Assembly (NCBI GenBank): GCA_047602905.1
Contig: JBLKOP010000002.1
Span: 62,001-126,000, forward strand
Direction: 5' to 3'
DNA: 64,000 nucleotides
DNA from: SKIA01 sp047602905
GTDB lineage: Archaea; Nanobdellota; Nanobdellia; Woesearchaeales; SKIA01
This document shows positions 41,742-50,702 of this stretch, piece after piece (the first letter of the stretch is position 1; each line of letters starts with the position of its first letter). Under the pieces are notes generated by a model, which saw only the letters and a list, made by a program, of their open reading frames with translations, was not told where the DNA came from and did no database searches. The position numbers and the translations under genes are program-made.

Positions 41742-42165
41742 GATACGCGAATTAAATGAAGAACTCCTTATTTCTCTTGATAAAAAAGCGTCTGTAGAAC
41801 TTGTTGATGACGTCTTATTAGTGAATGACACGTTTTATTTTTTTAAGCATCAAGAGAAATGGGTTGCTTCTGTTCGTCTTCTTCTAGAACGGCCTGAGTT
41901 ACTTCCTCACTTAGTTGTTGATATGGGTGCTGTTCGTTTCGTTGCTAACGGAGCGGATATTATGAGGCCGGGAATAACCAGCATTCCAGAAGGAAAAGCA
42001 GGTATGATAGTTGCTGTTGTTGACGAAAACAATCATAAACCGTTTGCTGTTGGAGAGTACAACGTGTCTTCACAAGAAATGCAAGAAGCAACTACGGGTT
42101 CTGTAATAAAGAATATTCATTACGTAGGAGACGAGAAATGGAAACGATACGTAACTAAAGAGTAG
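41716..42165 (+). CDS. PUA-domain protein (MCT-1/Tma20-like)
   Basis: The 149-residue protein ends in a PUA domain: VVDMGAVRFVANGADIMRPGI is the recognition part, followed by GKAGMIVAVVDENNHKPFAVGE. The N-terminal LRKSEIRELNEELL matches archaeal MCT-1-like proteins, which bind the small ribosomal subunit or tRNA in translation initiation/recycling. The start is a TTG at 41716 within the HAD gene; TTG 41728 is an alternative. No ATG is available. Confidence 0.8.
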   Translation: MSRRLRKSEIRELNEELLISLDKKASVELVDDVLLVNDTFYFFKHQEKWVASVRLLLERPELLPHLVVDMGAVRFVANGADIMRPGITSIPEGKAGMIVAVVDENNHKPFAVGEYNVSSQEMQEATTGSVIKNIHYVGDEKWKRYVTKE

Positions 42166-42181
42166 TCACAACCGAAGCTCT

Positions 42182-42189
42182 TTTATATC
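42182..42189 (+). promoter_or_regulatory. TATA box of HD-like gene
   Basis: TTTATATC lies 27 bases before the ATG at 42209. Confidence 0.5.
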
Positions 42190-42208
42190 TGAAAGCGCTC
42201 TATTACTG

Positions 42209-43768
42209 ATGGGGAGTATGCTTTCACCTAATAACAAAACCCTCTTTGACATACATCAAGAGCAACTAAGCCGCTTTGGGTACTCAAACGGCCAGTTCTC
42301 CACCTTAGAGGAAGCTATTTCTTCTGCAGATTTAAATAAGCAAGAAGAACAGAAGTTACTTGTTATTAGAGATCGCTTATGGAGTGAAAACGCTGCTTCG
42401 GGACTCTTCTTTGACCTAAATTTCTTGCGCGCAGCAGAGTTTTATCACGGGAGTACTCGGCTAATGTCTCAGAGACCAGAAATTGCTCATCCAGCAGGAA
42501 TGGTATTGCTACTTGACAACATTTTTCTTCAAGCAACCAAACACGCAAAAAGAAAACTAAATAGAAAAGAAATGGTAAGTAAGCATGCACTCTACGTAGC
42601 AACTCCTCCCCATGACATAATAGAAGACATCGCAAAACACGAGACTAATCAACGAGTACTTGATAACAACGAGCTTAACGAGAACACTATACGAGCGAGT
42701 ATTCGTCAAAGTAAACTTGGAAAGCTAAGACAGTTTTATGAAGTGTACACACACATAATTAGTAAAGAGTTCTCCCTTTCTAAAAGCCGCTTAAACGAGG
42801 TGTGGAAACCAGTTATTCTTAGTGAAGGACTCGTTACGAGAGGCTCGTATAGCGTAAAATACCAAGCAAATAATTACTTTACGTACATGATAGGAATGGA
42901 CTTGCCTAAACAAATAGCGGGTATGCAAACAACGATACGTGATAACATGAACGCAAACCTTCTTAAAGCAGTTGATTTCTTAGACAACCTTCCCTCTGAG
43001 TTTCCTGATGCAGAGTATTTGCAAAGAAATAATTTACTCACCCAAGAACAACTCAAAAAAGCAGAGAAGTACATGAAAAATATTTCTGCAGAGTACTTGT
43101 CTGCTGCTCGTAAAGAACTTGAGCAACTAAGTCAAGAAAGTAACGAGAAGTACGTACTAAAAAAACTAGATTTTACTATACAAAATAAAGAACTTGTACA
43201 AGGTTTTGAAGATGATTTAGAACTAAAAGTTCGTTACGCAAAGAAACGAGCAGTGCATCTTATGTGGTCAGCTGTTCGTAACGACCGAGGCTATGATTGG
43301 GCAAAACGAATAGCTTCTCTTAGCAAGACTAAACGAAGAAAAATAGGAATTTCTGATATAACATTATCAGCGCTGTATCATGCTTCTGTCCAGTTATCAG
43401 AGCAAATACGCGAATCAAGCCGCTTAGATATGAATCATCACTTCGTCTACAACCCAATAGCTGCCTCTCAAGCAAAAACTATTGAGCAAGAAGTTAAGGA
43501 GTACTTACAAACACCTAATAGTAAGCAGTGGGCTGCTAAATCAGAAAACCTTCCTGAACACCTAAGAAAATATGATTCGTTTAGTAAACTAGCTATTTCT
43601 TTAGCTCAAGATGAGAGTAAAAAACTTTCAGACCAGAGCATCTACGAAGTACTTACAGTAGCTAACGGGCTTGCAGAAAGAAACATCGCTCATAACTCAG
43701 TTATTTCCTCAATTGAAGAATACAAAAAACTTTTTTCTATAGACGGAGACATCACAAAAGCTGCTTAG
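42209..43768 (+). CDS. Large protein with RelA/SpoT-like HD motif
   Basis: A 519-residue protein I cannot name. Near the N-terminus it has HPAGMVLLLDN with H94, then PPHDIIEDIA with H135-D136 and E139-D140. The HD followed by I-x-E-D is like the HDVVEDT motif of RelA/SpoT-type (p)ppGpp hydrolases. The insertion between the two motifs is longer than usual and no synthetase or TGS domain is evident. The remaining 370 residues are mainly helical. An HD phosphohydrolase is my best inference. Confidence 0.55.
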   Translation: MGSMLSPNNKTLFDIHQEQLSRFGYSNGQFSTLEEAISSADLNKQEEQKLLVIRDRLWSENAASGLFFDLNFLRAAEFYHGSTRLMSQRPEIAHPAGMVLLLDNIFLQATKHAKRKLNRKEMVSKHALYVATPPHDIIEDIAKHETNQRVLDNNELNENTIRASIRQSKLGKLRQFYEVYTHIISKEFSLSKSRLNEVWKPVILSEGLVTRGSYSVKYQANNYFTYMIGMDLPKQIAGMQTTIRDNMNANLLKAVDFLDNLPSEFPDAEYLQRNNLLTQEQLKKAEKYMKNISAEYLSAARKELEQLSQESNEKYVLKKLDFTIQNKELVQGFEDDLELKVRYAKKRAVHLMWSAVRNDRGYDWAKRIASLSKTKRRKIGISDITLSALYHASVQLSEQIRESSRLDMNHHFVYNPIAASQAKTIEQEVKEYLQTPNSKQWAAKSENLPEHLRKYDSFSKLAISLAQDESKKLSDQSIYEVLTVANGLAERNIAHNSVISSIEEYKKLFSIDGDITKAA

Positions 43769-44226
43769 TGAGGATCACTAATTCTTCGTCCTTTACTAAT
43801 GTATGGCTTAATACTGTTGTTTGCTGCGTGACCACACCCGAGTATTTTATTCTTATATTTGATGAGTACGTAGCGCGCTTCTACTATGTTTGTTTCTAGT
43901 TCTTCTCCTCGCATCCAAGCATTCTTCTCGCTCTCATTTACTTCTACAAAGCAACCTGAGCAGCTCGGCCCAAACAGCATTGCTCCATCCATGGTGAGTC
44001 GTAGCTCATCACGTATCTTACTGGCTACGTACAGACCTCCTTGGCGTACTCCTAAAGCAACAAAATCTACTTTGTCAATATCAGAACTAACAACGTAATA
44101 CTTATCGTCTCCTCCTAGATAAATTGCGTACTCTGTACTTCCGCTATACCCATACGTTTCTTGTAATTGTCTAAAGAACTGTTTTCGTTGCTTGCTATTA
44201 AGAAAATCCACTCTTATACGCCCCAC
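43765..44226 (-). CDS. PUA-type RNA-binding protein downstream of aIF5B
   Basis: A 153-residue protein: an N-terminal alpha/beta half (FLNSKQRKQFFRQLQETYG, YAIYLGGDDKYYVVSSD) and a C-terminal PUA-like half with VALGVRQGGLYVASKI, and a terminal ILGCGHAANNSIKPYISKGR typical of NIP7-related or RsmF-type RNA-capture domains. It probably binds rRNA or tRNA. GTG start inside the 3' end of the aIF5B gene (13-base overlap), so the two are cotranslated. Confidence 0.75.
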   Translation of the reverse strand: MGRIRVDFLNSKQRKQFFRQLQETYGYSGSTEYAIYLGGDDKYYVVSSDIDKVDFVALGVRQGGLYVASKIRDELRLTMDGAMLFGPSCSGCFVEVNESEKNAWMRGEELETNIVEARYVLIKYKNKILGCGHAANNSIKPYISKGRRISDPH

Positions 44227-45950
44227 AAAGGATTCTTCTCTCTCATCACTTCAGCAAACGCTTTCAGAACCGCTTTTTGTTCTGGCTCAAGTAACTTTGC
44301 GTGCTCCTTCCACTGCAAGTACTCCTCCTCACTAATAACAGCCCATAACACGTCCTCTTCACATACCTGCCTATTAGCGGTTGCTCCAGGAATACTAATG
44401 GCTACTTGGCTTCCTGTCGTTGCTTCAGCAACGCTTTTCTGCTTTTCTTGAATGTCTTTAACGTACCCAACAACACTGGAAGGGTCAGTTGCTTGCACAA
44501 GCTTGCTTCCTCTCTTCACAACTCCTCTAAGCACCTCTACTCCGCACACTAAAGGGTTACTTGCGCGAAACATGCAGTTAGCAAGAACGCGCACTTGAGC
44601 GGGTAAAGCCATGTGAGCTAATCCTTCACTTTTTTTCTTCTCATCAAGTAAGCGCATGTGCTCTTCGTAACGATCTATAAGTGCGTAAATAATGTTTTCT
44701 TGATACACAACCACTCCTTCAGGAAGCGCTTCTTTAGTTACAGCAAGGTTAAATGCGAGAACAACAGAGAACTCCTCAGGATTACTGGCTGCTCGCACCA
44801 AGTCTTTTTTACTAATAGGGCCTACGTCAGCTACTCCTATAGGGATGTTCTTTTCGCGAAGCAACATAACAAGGGCTTCAAGGCTTCCTACGTTATCAGC
44901 CTTTAAAACCACTCCTTCAGCGTCCGTATTAATACTTACATGTCTCATTGCTTGAGAGAATTCTTTTGTTAACTCCTCCGCTTTTCCTGAACCAAACGGC
45001 ATACCTGCAGTGACTTTTTCTAAGCCAGGAGCACTAATCTTTACTCCTGTAGCAGCCACTGCTTCTTGTACAGGAAGAAAACGCGTTTTTTTATCGCGCA
45101 AATCACCTGCGTTACTTGGTTGCAGCAAAGCACGCACTTTCGTGCGTATAGGCTCTCCGTGCAACGTACCAATAAGGATTTCGTCTCCTACGCGCAAAAC
45201 CCCATCATAAATAATCGCGTTAAGCGTAAGGCCCATTCCTTGCTCCTCAGCAACCTCAAGAACCGTTCCTTTCGCAGGACCAGCAACGTTACTATCAAGA
45301 CTTGCTTCTAAGAAGCGAGAAGCTAAACCAACAAGTAACGTAAGTAACGTATTAATTCCTTCTCCTCCAAGAGCGCTTATAGGAACGATAGCCACGGTAT
45401 TCTTAAAATCACTTACTCGATCAAAGCGCTCGCTATTCAGTCCGTGCTCAGAAAGAACTCCTACAAGCTCATACAGCTTCTTCTCTAAGTACTCAGTAGT
45501 TTTAGGTGTCTGAGCAGATAAGCTCTTAGCAATGTCCTCATCGCGCTTCACATAGCCACTAGCAAGATCCACCTTGTTTGCAGCAACGACAAACGGTGTT
45601 TTGTGATTGCGAAGAATCTGCAGTGCCTCAACGGTTTGCGGCTTAAAACCCTCATTAATATCTACTATGAGTACCGCGATGTCAGCAAGGCTTCCTCCTC
45701 GCTCACGCATACCCGTAAACGCTGCGTGACCAGGAGTATCTATGAATAACAACCCAGGAATACGCGTGTTCTTCACCACAGCAGTTGATTTCTTCAAAAT
45801 AGCGTCTATAGGAACAATACTTGCTCCTATTGCTTGCGTAATAGCTCCTGCCTCTCCAGTAGCGGTTTTTGTTCCGCGAATAGTATCCAGAAGAGTCGTT
45901 TTTCCATGGTCTACATGGCCTACTACTGCGCAGATGGGAGCTCGAATCAT
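44214..45950 (-). CDS. infB: Translation initiation factor aIF5B
   Basis: The 578-residue GTPase promotes ribosomal subunit joining. GTPase motifs: GHVDHGKTT at 11-19, the switch I and II DTPGHAAFTGMRERG, NKVDLA near 128. Domain II (KGTVLEVAEEQGMG) and the later domain with KADNVGSLEALVMLL follow. Archaeal/eukaryal form: it lacks the long bacterial N-terminus and starts directly at the G domain. Start ATG 45950 (MIRAPICAVVG). Coupled to the downstream PUA gene. Confidence 0.95.
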   Translation of the reverse strand: MIRAPICAVVGHVDHGKTTLLDTIRGTKTATGEAGAITQAIGASIVPIDAILKKSTAVVKNTRIPGLLFIDTPGHAAFTGMRERGGSLADIAVLIVDINEGFKPQTVEALQILRNHKTPFVVAANKVDLASGYVKRDEDIAKSLSAQTPKTTEYLEKKLYELVGVLSEHGLNSERFDRVSDFKNTVAIVPISALGGEGINTLLTLLVGLASRFLEASLDSNVAGPAKGTVLEVAEEQGMGLTLNAIIYDGVLRVGDEILIGTLHGEPIRTKVRALLQPSNAGDLRDKKTRFLPVQEAVAATGVKISAPGLEKVTAGMPFGSGKAEELTKEFSQAMRHVSINTDAEGVVLKADNVGSLEALVMLLREKNIPIGVADVGPISKKDLVRAASNPEEFSVVLAFNLAVTKEALPEGVVVYQENIIYALIDRYEEHMRLLDEKKKSEGLAHMALPAQVRVLANCMFRASNPLVCGVEVLRGVVKRGSKLVQATDPSSVVGYVKDIQEKQKSVAEATTGSQVAISIPGATANRQVCEEDVLWAVISEEEYLQWKEHAKLLEPEQKAVLKAFAEVMREKNPLWGV

Positions 45951-46109
45951 ATACTCACGAAAAAACTCGTGATTTAAGAGGGTATCGTTCAGAAAACAGT
46001 AGGTGTATACGAAAACGTGCTGTAAATAACAAAATCGTTTCGTATCAGCAAAAAGCTTTTTCGCTTCCACAGGCTAAACACCCTTTAAAACGCGTACAAG
46101 AAGAAGCGT

Positions 46110-47015
46110 ATGATTGATGAAACCATCACTAACCGGCTTCGCAACGGACAAGAAATCAGCGATAAGCAATTAGAGGAGCGAGTAGATCGCTACCGCGACC
46201 AGAAGAAATCCTCGCAAGCAAAAGAGCTGGACTTAGCAGCTGTGAAGAAAGAACAAGAACAAGCAACCAAAGAAGCATACACAAGCAGCCTTAGTGGCAT
46301 TGAGAAACTCCTTGTTGGAACAAAAGAATTCTTTGGCTTTGGTATACAACGAGAACTCAATAAGCACTACACAGCAGTTTCAAGAAGAATTACTTCTTTT
46401 GAAGCAAAAGTAGATCATTTTGAAGACCTTTTTGAGCAAACAACCCAGAAATACAAAGGTGCTTTAGATGAGAAAAGACAGTTTGAGCAATACCAAGCAG
46501 CTTCTAAAGAACTGTATCTGCGCTCATTAGATAAGCGAGACGCTTTAGAAGTGGAACTAGAGTCTCTTACTTCACAAACAAGCCCTTCTAGCATGGCGTT
46601 GCATGAGAAGCGTGACGAGCTCTTTGAAGTAAGTAAACGAGTAGACACGCTGTATCAAGAGACTGGCGAGATAGTTATGAAGCTGCAAATGGCGCACCAA
46701 AAAGAATTTGCGTACGAAGCAAACCTAAAAAGTATTCGTAAGAACAGAAGCAGAATTCTTAATCAACTATCCACTGCAACTGTCTTCTTAGATGAGCTCT
46801 CACTAGCACAAGAGATGCACGGCTCTGGGTCTACAAAAGGAATTATTGATAGTTACGAAAACCTCGCTATTACGATACAACAAGCAAGACGGTTTCTTGA
46901 CGCAACAAATAATTCTGCTCAGAAAGAAATTAACGAGAAGTTTACTGTTGAGTACAACACACCTGTAGGTCTGCACAAAGCAGTTGAGGAATGGAGCAAG
47001 ATTCCTCGGCCGTAA
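46110..47015 (+). CDS. Coiled-coil protein paired with AAA+ ATPase
   Basis: A 301-residue, almost entirely helical protein with long coiled-coil stretches (KKSSQAKELDLAAVKKEQEQ; SFEAKVDHFEDLFEQ; LHEKRDELFEVSKRVD) and a basic break near 200-215 (KSIRKNRSRILNQL). No membrane segment or signal peptide. The AAA+ gene that follows overlaps its 3' end by 25 bases, so both are probably made together. By shape it could be a filament- or membrane-remodelling partner like ESCRT-III/PspA proteins, but I see no direct sequence match. Confidence 0.65.
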   Translation: MIDETITNRLRNGQEISDKQLEERVDRYRDQKKSSQAKELDLAAVKKEQEQATKEAYTSSLSGIEKLLVGTKEFFGFGIQRELNKHYTAVSRRITSFEAKVDHFEDLFEQTTQKYKGALDEKRQFEQYQAASKELYLRSLDKRDALEVELESLTSQTSPSSMALHEKRDELFEVSKRVDTLYQETGEIVMKLQMAHQKEFAYEANLKSIRKNRSRILNQLSTATVFLDELSLAQEMHGSGSTKGIIDSYENLAITIQQARRFLDATNNSAQKEINEKFTVEYNTPVGLHKAVEEWSKIPRP

Positions 47016-48184
47016 TCAGCGAGGTTGATTTGCGTGTAGCGCAGAAGAAAGCTCAGCGAACCTTGCAGGTTCACGAGCTAGAAAACCCTCTTCTTGAGAG
47101 TTTGCTTACGTATTACGAAGCGGCTGTGAGTAACGCAGTTCCTCCTCTTGCTGCTCTTGAAGCAAGTAGTGGGGTTTTGCGTAACGGGTACACTCCAAGA
47201 AGCGGTTCTTCAACAAGCCTTGATGCGTTCTTGTTAGAAGTAGATGATTCAGTTGCTGGAGAAGCGATTGCTGGGTTGTATGAGCGTGTTAAAGAACAGA
47301 ACGCTTCTGCTATTCCTGTTGATTTCGCTGGTCGCTTGTATGAGCGAACTCCTCTTGTAAGAACGCTTCCTTCTCTTATTGGTGTTGAGAGCGCTACCCA
47401 GAAGTTGCGAGAAGCGGTGAATCGCTTGTTCTTATACAACCCGTTAACAAGAACGCATTTTGAGCGTGAAAAAGACGAGGCAGGTGTTCTTCTGCACGGA
47501 CCTCCAGGAACAGGCAAGTCTAGTTTGTGTGAGTACGCATACGTGCACGCACAAAACCTCTCTCAAAAGAGCGGCTTACCTTTTACTCTTGAAGTATTTG
47601 AGTCTCACGAGTATAGTATGTGGCAGGGGGAGAGTGAGAAGGCGCTTCAAAAAAAGTTTGCTTCCTTAACTAACCCTCAAGGAGTGGGTCTTCTTGTTCT
47701 TGAAGAAGTGGATATGTTGTTTGCTTCCCGAGAAGATAGCGGAGCAGGTGTCGGTGTAAAAACGACAAATACGCTTATGCAAAACCTAAGTGGCTTTAGT
47801 GCTTCTCGCTACAGTAACTTCTTAGTTATTGGTACAAGTAACTTACCACACAAGATTGATCATGGTATGAAGCGACGCCTCCCTACTCGCGTGCACGTTC
47901 CTCTCTACGATTCTCTTAGTCAGTACCGCTTACTTAGTGAGCATGTGCTGAGCTGGCCTTCTTCTGAAGTTCATGAGTACTTGGCGAGTACGGGGTTTAC
48001 GAATCGTTTATCTGCTTCTGAGATGACGAGCATGTGTAATTTTGTTCATAGTGTTCGTTGCGGTCCTGTTGACGAAAGCATTTTTTCTCTTCCTCTTCAT
48101 CAAAGAGAAGCTGCTCGCAGAGCGCAGTACAAAGATTTGTCTTTACAAGAAGTGCAGAGTGCTTTGCGCTCTTACGAATTTTGA
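46991..48184 (+). CDS. AAA+ ATPase, Vps4/katanin-like
   Basis: The 397-residue protein has an unusual N-terminal 130 residues and then an AAA+ module: Walker A GPPGTGKSS, the pore and helix region YSMWQGESEKALQKKFASL, Walker B LLVLEEVDM, sensor I GTSNLPH and arginine fingers MKRRLP. WQGESEKA is close to the Vps4/katanin/spastin form. The first Walker B acid is E instead of D (LEE for IDE), a conservative change that may slow hydrolysis. No MIT domain is obvious. It overlaps the coiled-coil gene upstream and converges with the ligase gene by 13 bases. Confidence 0.85.
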   Translation: MEQDSSAVISEVDLRVAQKKAQRTLQVHELENPLLESLLTYYEAAVSNAVPPLAALEASSGVLRNGYTPRSGSSTSLDAFLLEVDDSVAGEAIAGLYERVKEQNASAIPVDFAGRLYERTPLVRTLPSLIGVESATQKLREAVNRLFLYNPLTRTHFEREKDEAGVLLHGPPGTGKSSLCEYAYVHAQNLSQKSGLPFTLEVFESHEYSMWQGESEKALQKKFASLTNPQGVGLLVLEEVDMLFASREDSGAGVGVKTTNTLMQNLSGFSASRYSNFLVIGTSNLPHKIDHGMKRRLPTRVHVPLYDSLSQYRLLSEHVLSWPSSEVHEYLASTGFTNRLSASEMTSMCNFVHSVRCGPVDESIFSLPLHQREAARRAQYKDLSLQEVQSALRSYEF

Positions 48185-49899
48185 TTGTTGTAGAGTTCTT
48201 CTACGTAGCTAAGTGGCGTTATGTCTTCTACGCTTCTCTCCTCTGTTCGGTTGCGCAGGATTCTTGGGAATCGTAGCGCGTAGCCACTCGCGTAGCTAGG
48301 ACTTTTTTGTATTTCTTCATACGCTACTTCTACGACGATTGTTGGTTTGATTGTTACGGCGTTGTTTTCTTCACTTATTACGTGCTCTTCTAAGAGTTCT
48401 GTGATTTCTGGGTAGCTAAAGCCTTCTTCAGGGAGTTCTTTAAGTCCTGTACCTACTTTTCCTATTGCTAAAAGCGCTCCTTCCTCATCCATTATCGCTA
48501 CCTCAAAGCTGGTAAGCCACCCTTTTCTTTTTCCTTCTCCCCACTCAGCACCTATTATTACTACGTCTAGTGGTTCCATGGTGTCTTTGATTTTCATCCA
48601 GTTTCCTACTCGTGTTCCTGGCTGATACGTGCTATCAAGTTTTTTTGCAAACAGCCCTTCTGTTCCTGCAGTTTTTGCTTGTGTAAAGAACTCGTTTGCT
48701 TCTTGTAGTGTAGCAACTATTGTTGTTTGCGCTACTCCAAAGAGTTCTTGCTCAGTAATTGTTTCTTCAAGGATTTCTTGTCGTTTACTCAGAGGAGTTT
48801 CTAGGAGTTCTTCTTTGTCTTTGTAAAGAATATCGAATACGCGTACATCTACAGGAAGTTTCTTTGCTGTCTCGCTAATAGCGTATTTTCTTCGTATGCG
48901 TTGACTAATTTCTTGAAAGGGTTTGTACTTTTTTGTTTCTGCATCTACTCCTATTGCTTCTGCGTCGAGAATGCATTCTTTGCACGTAACGTTTTCTCGT
49001 ACTGCTTCTACGATGTCAGGAAATTGTTTTGTAACGTTTTCTAGTCTTCGCGTAAATATGGTTATCTTGTCTTCTTGTTTATGTATTTCTACACGAAAAC
49101 CGTCGTACTTGTATTGCAGTAGGATTTCTTCTCCTAGCTTCTCAAACGCGTCGGTGAGTTCTCCTCGTACTCCTAGCATGACTTTTAGAGGTACTCCTAG
49201 TTGTATGCGTACTTGTTGTACGTGCTCTAGTCCTTTTTTTGCGTTCACAGCTACTTCTGAGAAATCATTGGTTTTGTCATACGCGCTCTGTACTGCTTGG
49301 CTTACGTGTTTGTACGCTTCTCGATTAATTATTTCTTCCTCTTCTATACCTGCTTCTTTGCTTAAGAACGCATAGATTATGGCGTCTCGTAGCGTTCCTG
49401 AAGCGATTCCTATGCGTAAATCCTCTAGTACTGTTCTGGTGATGTACTTGGCTTCTTGTGGTTGTGCGTGGCTGAGTAACTCGCTGATTATCTTCATTTT
49501 TTGTCCTGTACTCCCAACTCCTTCTATGCTGCTAAGTGTTCGTAGTTGTTCATACACGTATTTCACGCTGAGTGTTTTTGCAAAGAGGGTTTGTTGGTTT
49601 TTTGTGCTGCTCATCTGCTCAGCTACCATTCCTAAATCTCCTGTTTTTCGTAGTGCTTGATGTATTTCTTTGCTGTTTCTTCCTGTTACTTGGCAGAGTA
49701 ACTTAATCATTATCTTTGCTGATACGCCCATGGTTTCTTTCTGCCAAGCTGCTTGTACTCGTCCTTGTAGTAAGTGCGTTACTCGTCTGAGGTCTTGGTT
49801 GCTTTCTCTGAGTAGTTGCGCTAGTATACGCGTTTTTTCTAGTCGTTTACTGGTTTGTTGTACGTTCTCATACGCTAAGCATAGCTTCTCATACTGCAT
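48172..49899 (-). CDS. lig: ATP-dependent DNA ligase
   Basis: The 575-residue enzyme seals nicks in replication and repair. Starting at ATG 49899 (MQYEKLCLAYENVQQTSKRLEKTRI, the normal archaeal N-terminus), the adenylated lysine is K264 in KYDGFRVEIH; further motifs are FTRRLENVTKQFPD, DAEAIGVD, EGLFAKKLDS and GNWMKIK. Domain layout (DNA-binding, adenylation, OB) is complete. A TTG at 49947 is an unlikely alternative start. Its end overlaps the AAA+ gene by 13 bases. Confidence 0.95.
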   Translation of the reverse strand: MQYEKLCLAYENVQQTSKRLEKTRILAQLLRESNQDLRRVTHLLQGRVQAAWQKETMGVSAKIMIKLLCQVTGRNSKEIHQALRKTGDLGMVAEQMSSTKNQQTLFAKTLSVKYVYEQLRTLSSIEGVGSTGQKMKIISELLSHAQPQEAKYITRTVLEDLRIGIASGTLRDAIIYAFLSKEAGIEEEEIINREAYKHVSQAVQSAYDKTNDFSEVAVNAKKGLEHVQQVRIQLGVPLKVMLGVRGELTDAFEKLGEEILLQYKYDGFRVEIHKQEDKITIFTRRLENVTKQFPDIVEAVRENVTCKECILDAEAIGVDAETKKYKPFQEISQRIRRKYAISETAKKLPVDVRVFDILYKDKEELLETPLSKRQEILEETITEQELFGVAQTTIVATLQEANEFFTQAKTAGTEGLFAKKLDSTYQPGTRVGNWMKIKDTMEPLDVVIIGAEWGEGKRKGWLTSFEVAIMDEEGALLAIGKVGTGLKELPEEGFSYPEITELLEEHVISEENNAVTIKPTIVVEVAYEEIQKSPSYASGYALRFPRILRNRTEERSVEDITPLSYVEELYNNQNS

Positions 49900-49966
49900 G
49901 TATACTGGTATTCTTTGCTGGTATTTAACCGTAAGGCTTTTAGCCAACTACGTATACAAGCTCTTC

Positions 49967-50644
49967 ATGGATGACTTTATTGATTTCTGTCAGCACCGCC
50001 GTAGTGTTCGTGATTTTAGTACAAAAACGGTTGCTTTTGAGGATGTCGTTGATTGCTTGCACGCTGCTACGTACGCTCCTAGCGTGAGTGATTTGCAGCC
50101 GTGGGAGTTTGTTGTCGTAACGTCTGGTTCTGCTCGAGAAGCTGTTGTTAGTTGCTGTAAGGATAGTGGTTGGTTGCTTGACGCTCCTGTTCTTGTTGCT
50201 GTTCTTCTTGATCGTTCTCGTTTTGAAGCGTATCATGGTTCTGAAGAGGTGGTTTTTGCTCGTGATAGCTGTGTTGCTGCTGCGATGAACGTTGTTTATG
50301 CTGCGCTAAGTAAGGGTCTTGGTTCTTGTTGGGTTACGGATTTCTTCTCTGAGAAGCTTGCTGGTACGCTTAAGATTCCTGCTTCTTGCGAAATTGTTTG
50401 TTTACTTGCTCTGGGCTATCCTGCTGAGGCGGATGTTATTCCTAAGCACGTAACGAGCTTGAATGAAATAACGTATTTTGATGTTTATGGCGCTAAGCGT
50501 ACTGATGTCTCTACGTACACCATGGATTACGGCGCTGCTGCTCGAGAGGTTGCTTCTGAAGCTGCTTTTCGTGTGAAGAAAAAGCCGTTTGTTAAGCGTT
50601 TTCGTGATCAGTTAGATGCGATGATGGGCAAGAAAAAAGAGTAG
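49967..50644 (+). CDS. Nitroreductase-family flavoprotein
   Basis: The 225-residue protein has the FMN-binding RRSVRDFSTK at the N-terminus, APSVSDLQPWEFVVV near 45, and GLGSCWVTDFF near 122 with the conserved ALGYPAE after it. These mark the nitroreductase/flavin reductase family; substrate unknown. The C-terminal 30 residues are basic and not conserved in the family. Start ATG 49967; the frame is open far upstream only as a shadow of the ligase gene. Confidence 0.87.
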   Translation: MDDFIDFCQHRRSVRDFSTKTVAFEDVVDCLHAATYAPSVSDLQPWEFVVVTSGSAREAVVSCCKDSGWLLDAPVLVAVLLDRSRFEAYHGSEEVVFARDSCVAAAMNVVYAALSKGLGSCWVTDFFSEKLAGTLKIPASCEIVCLLALGYPAEADVIPKHVTSLNEITYFDVYGAKRTDVSTYTMDYGAAAREVASEAAFRVKKKPFVKRFRDQLDAMMGKKKE

Positions 50645-50672
50645 TTTCTTGACTGGACATGTGCAAGATACG

Positions 50673-50682
50673 TTTTTATAGC
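50673..50682 (+). promoter_or_regulatory. TATA box of XPD-type helicase gene
   Basis: TTTTTATAGC lies about 25-30 bases before the ATG at 50703. Confidence 0.55.
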
Positions 50683-50702
50683 GCTTCTTCTTTGCTTGGT
50701 AT

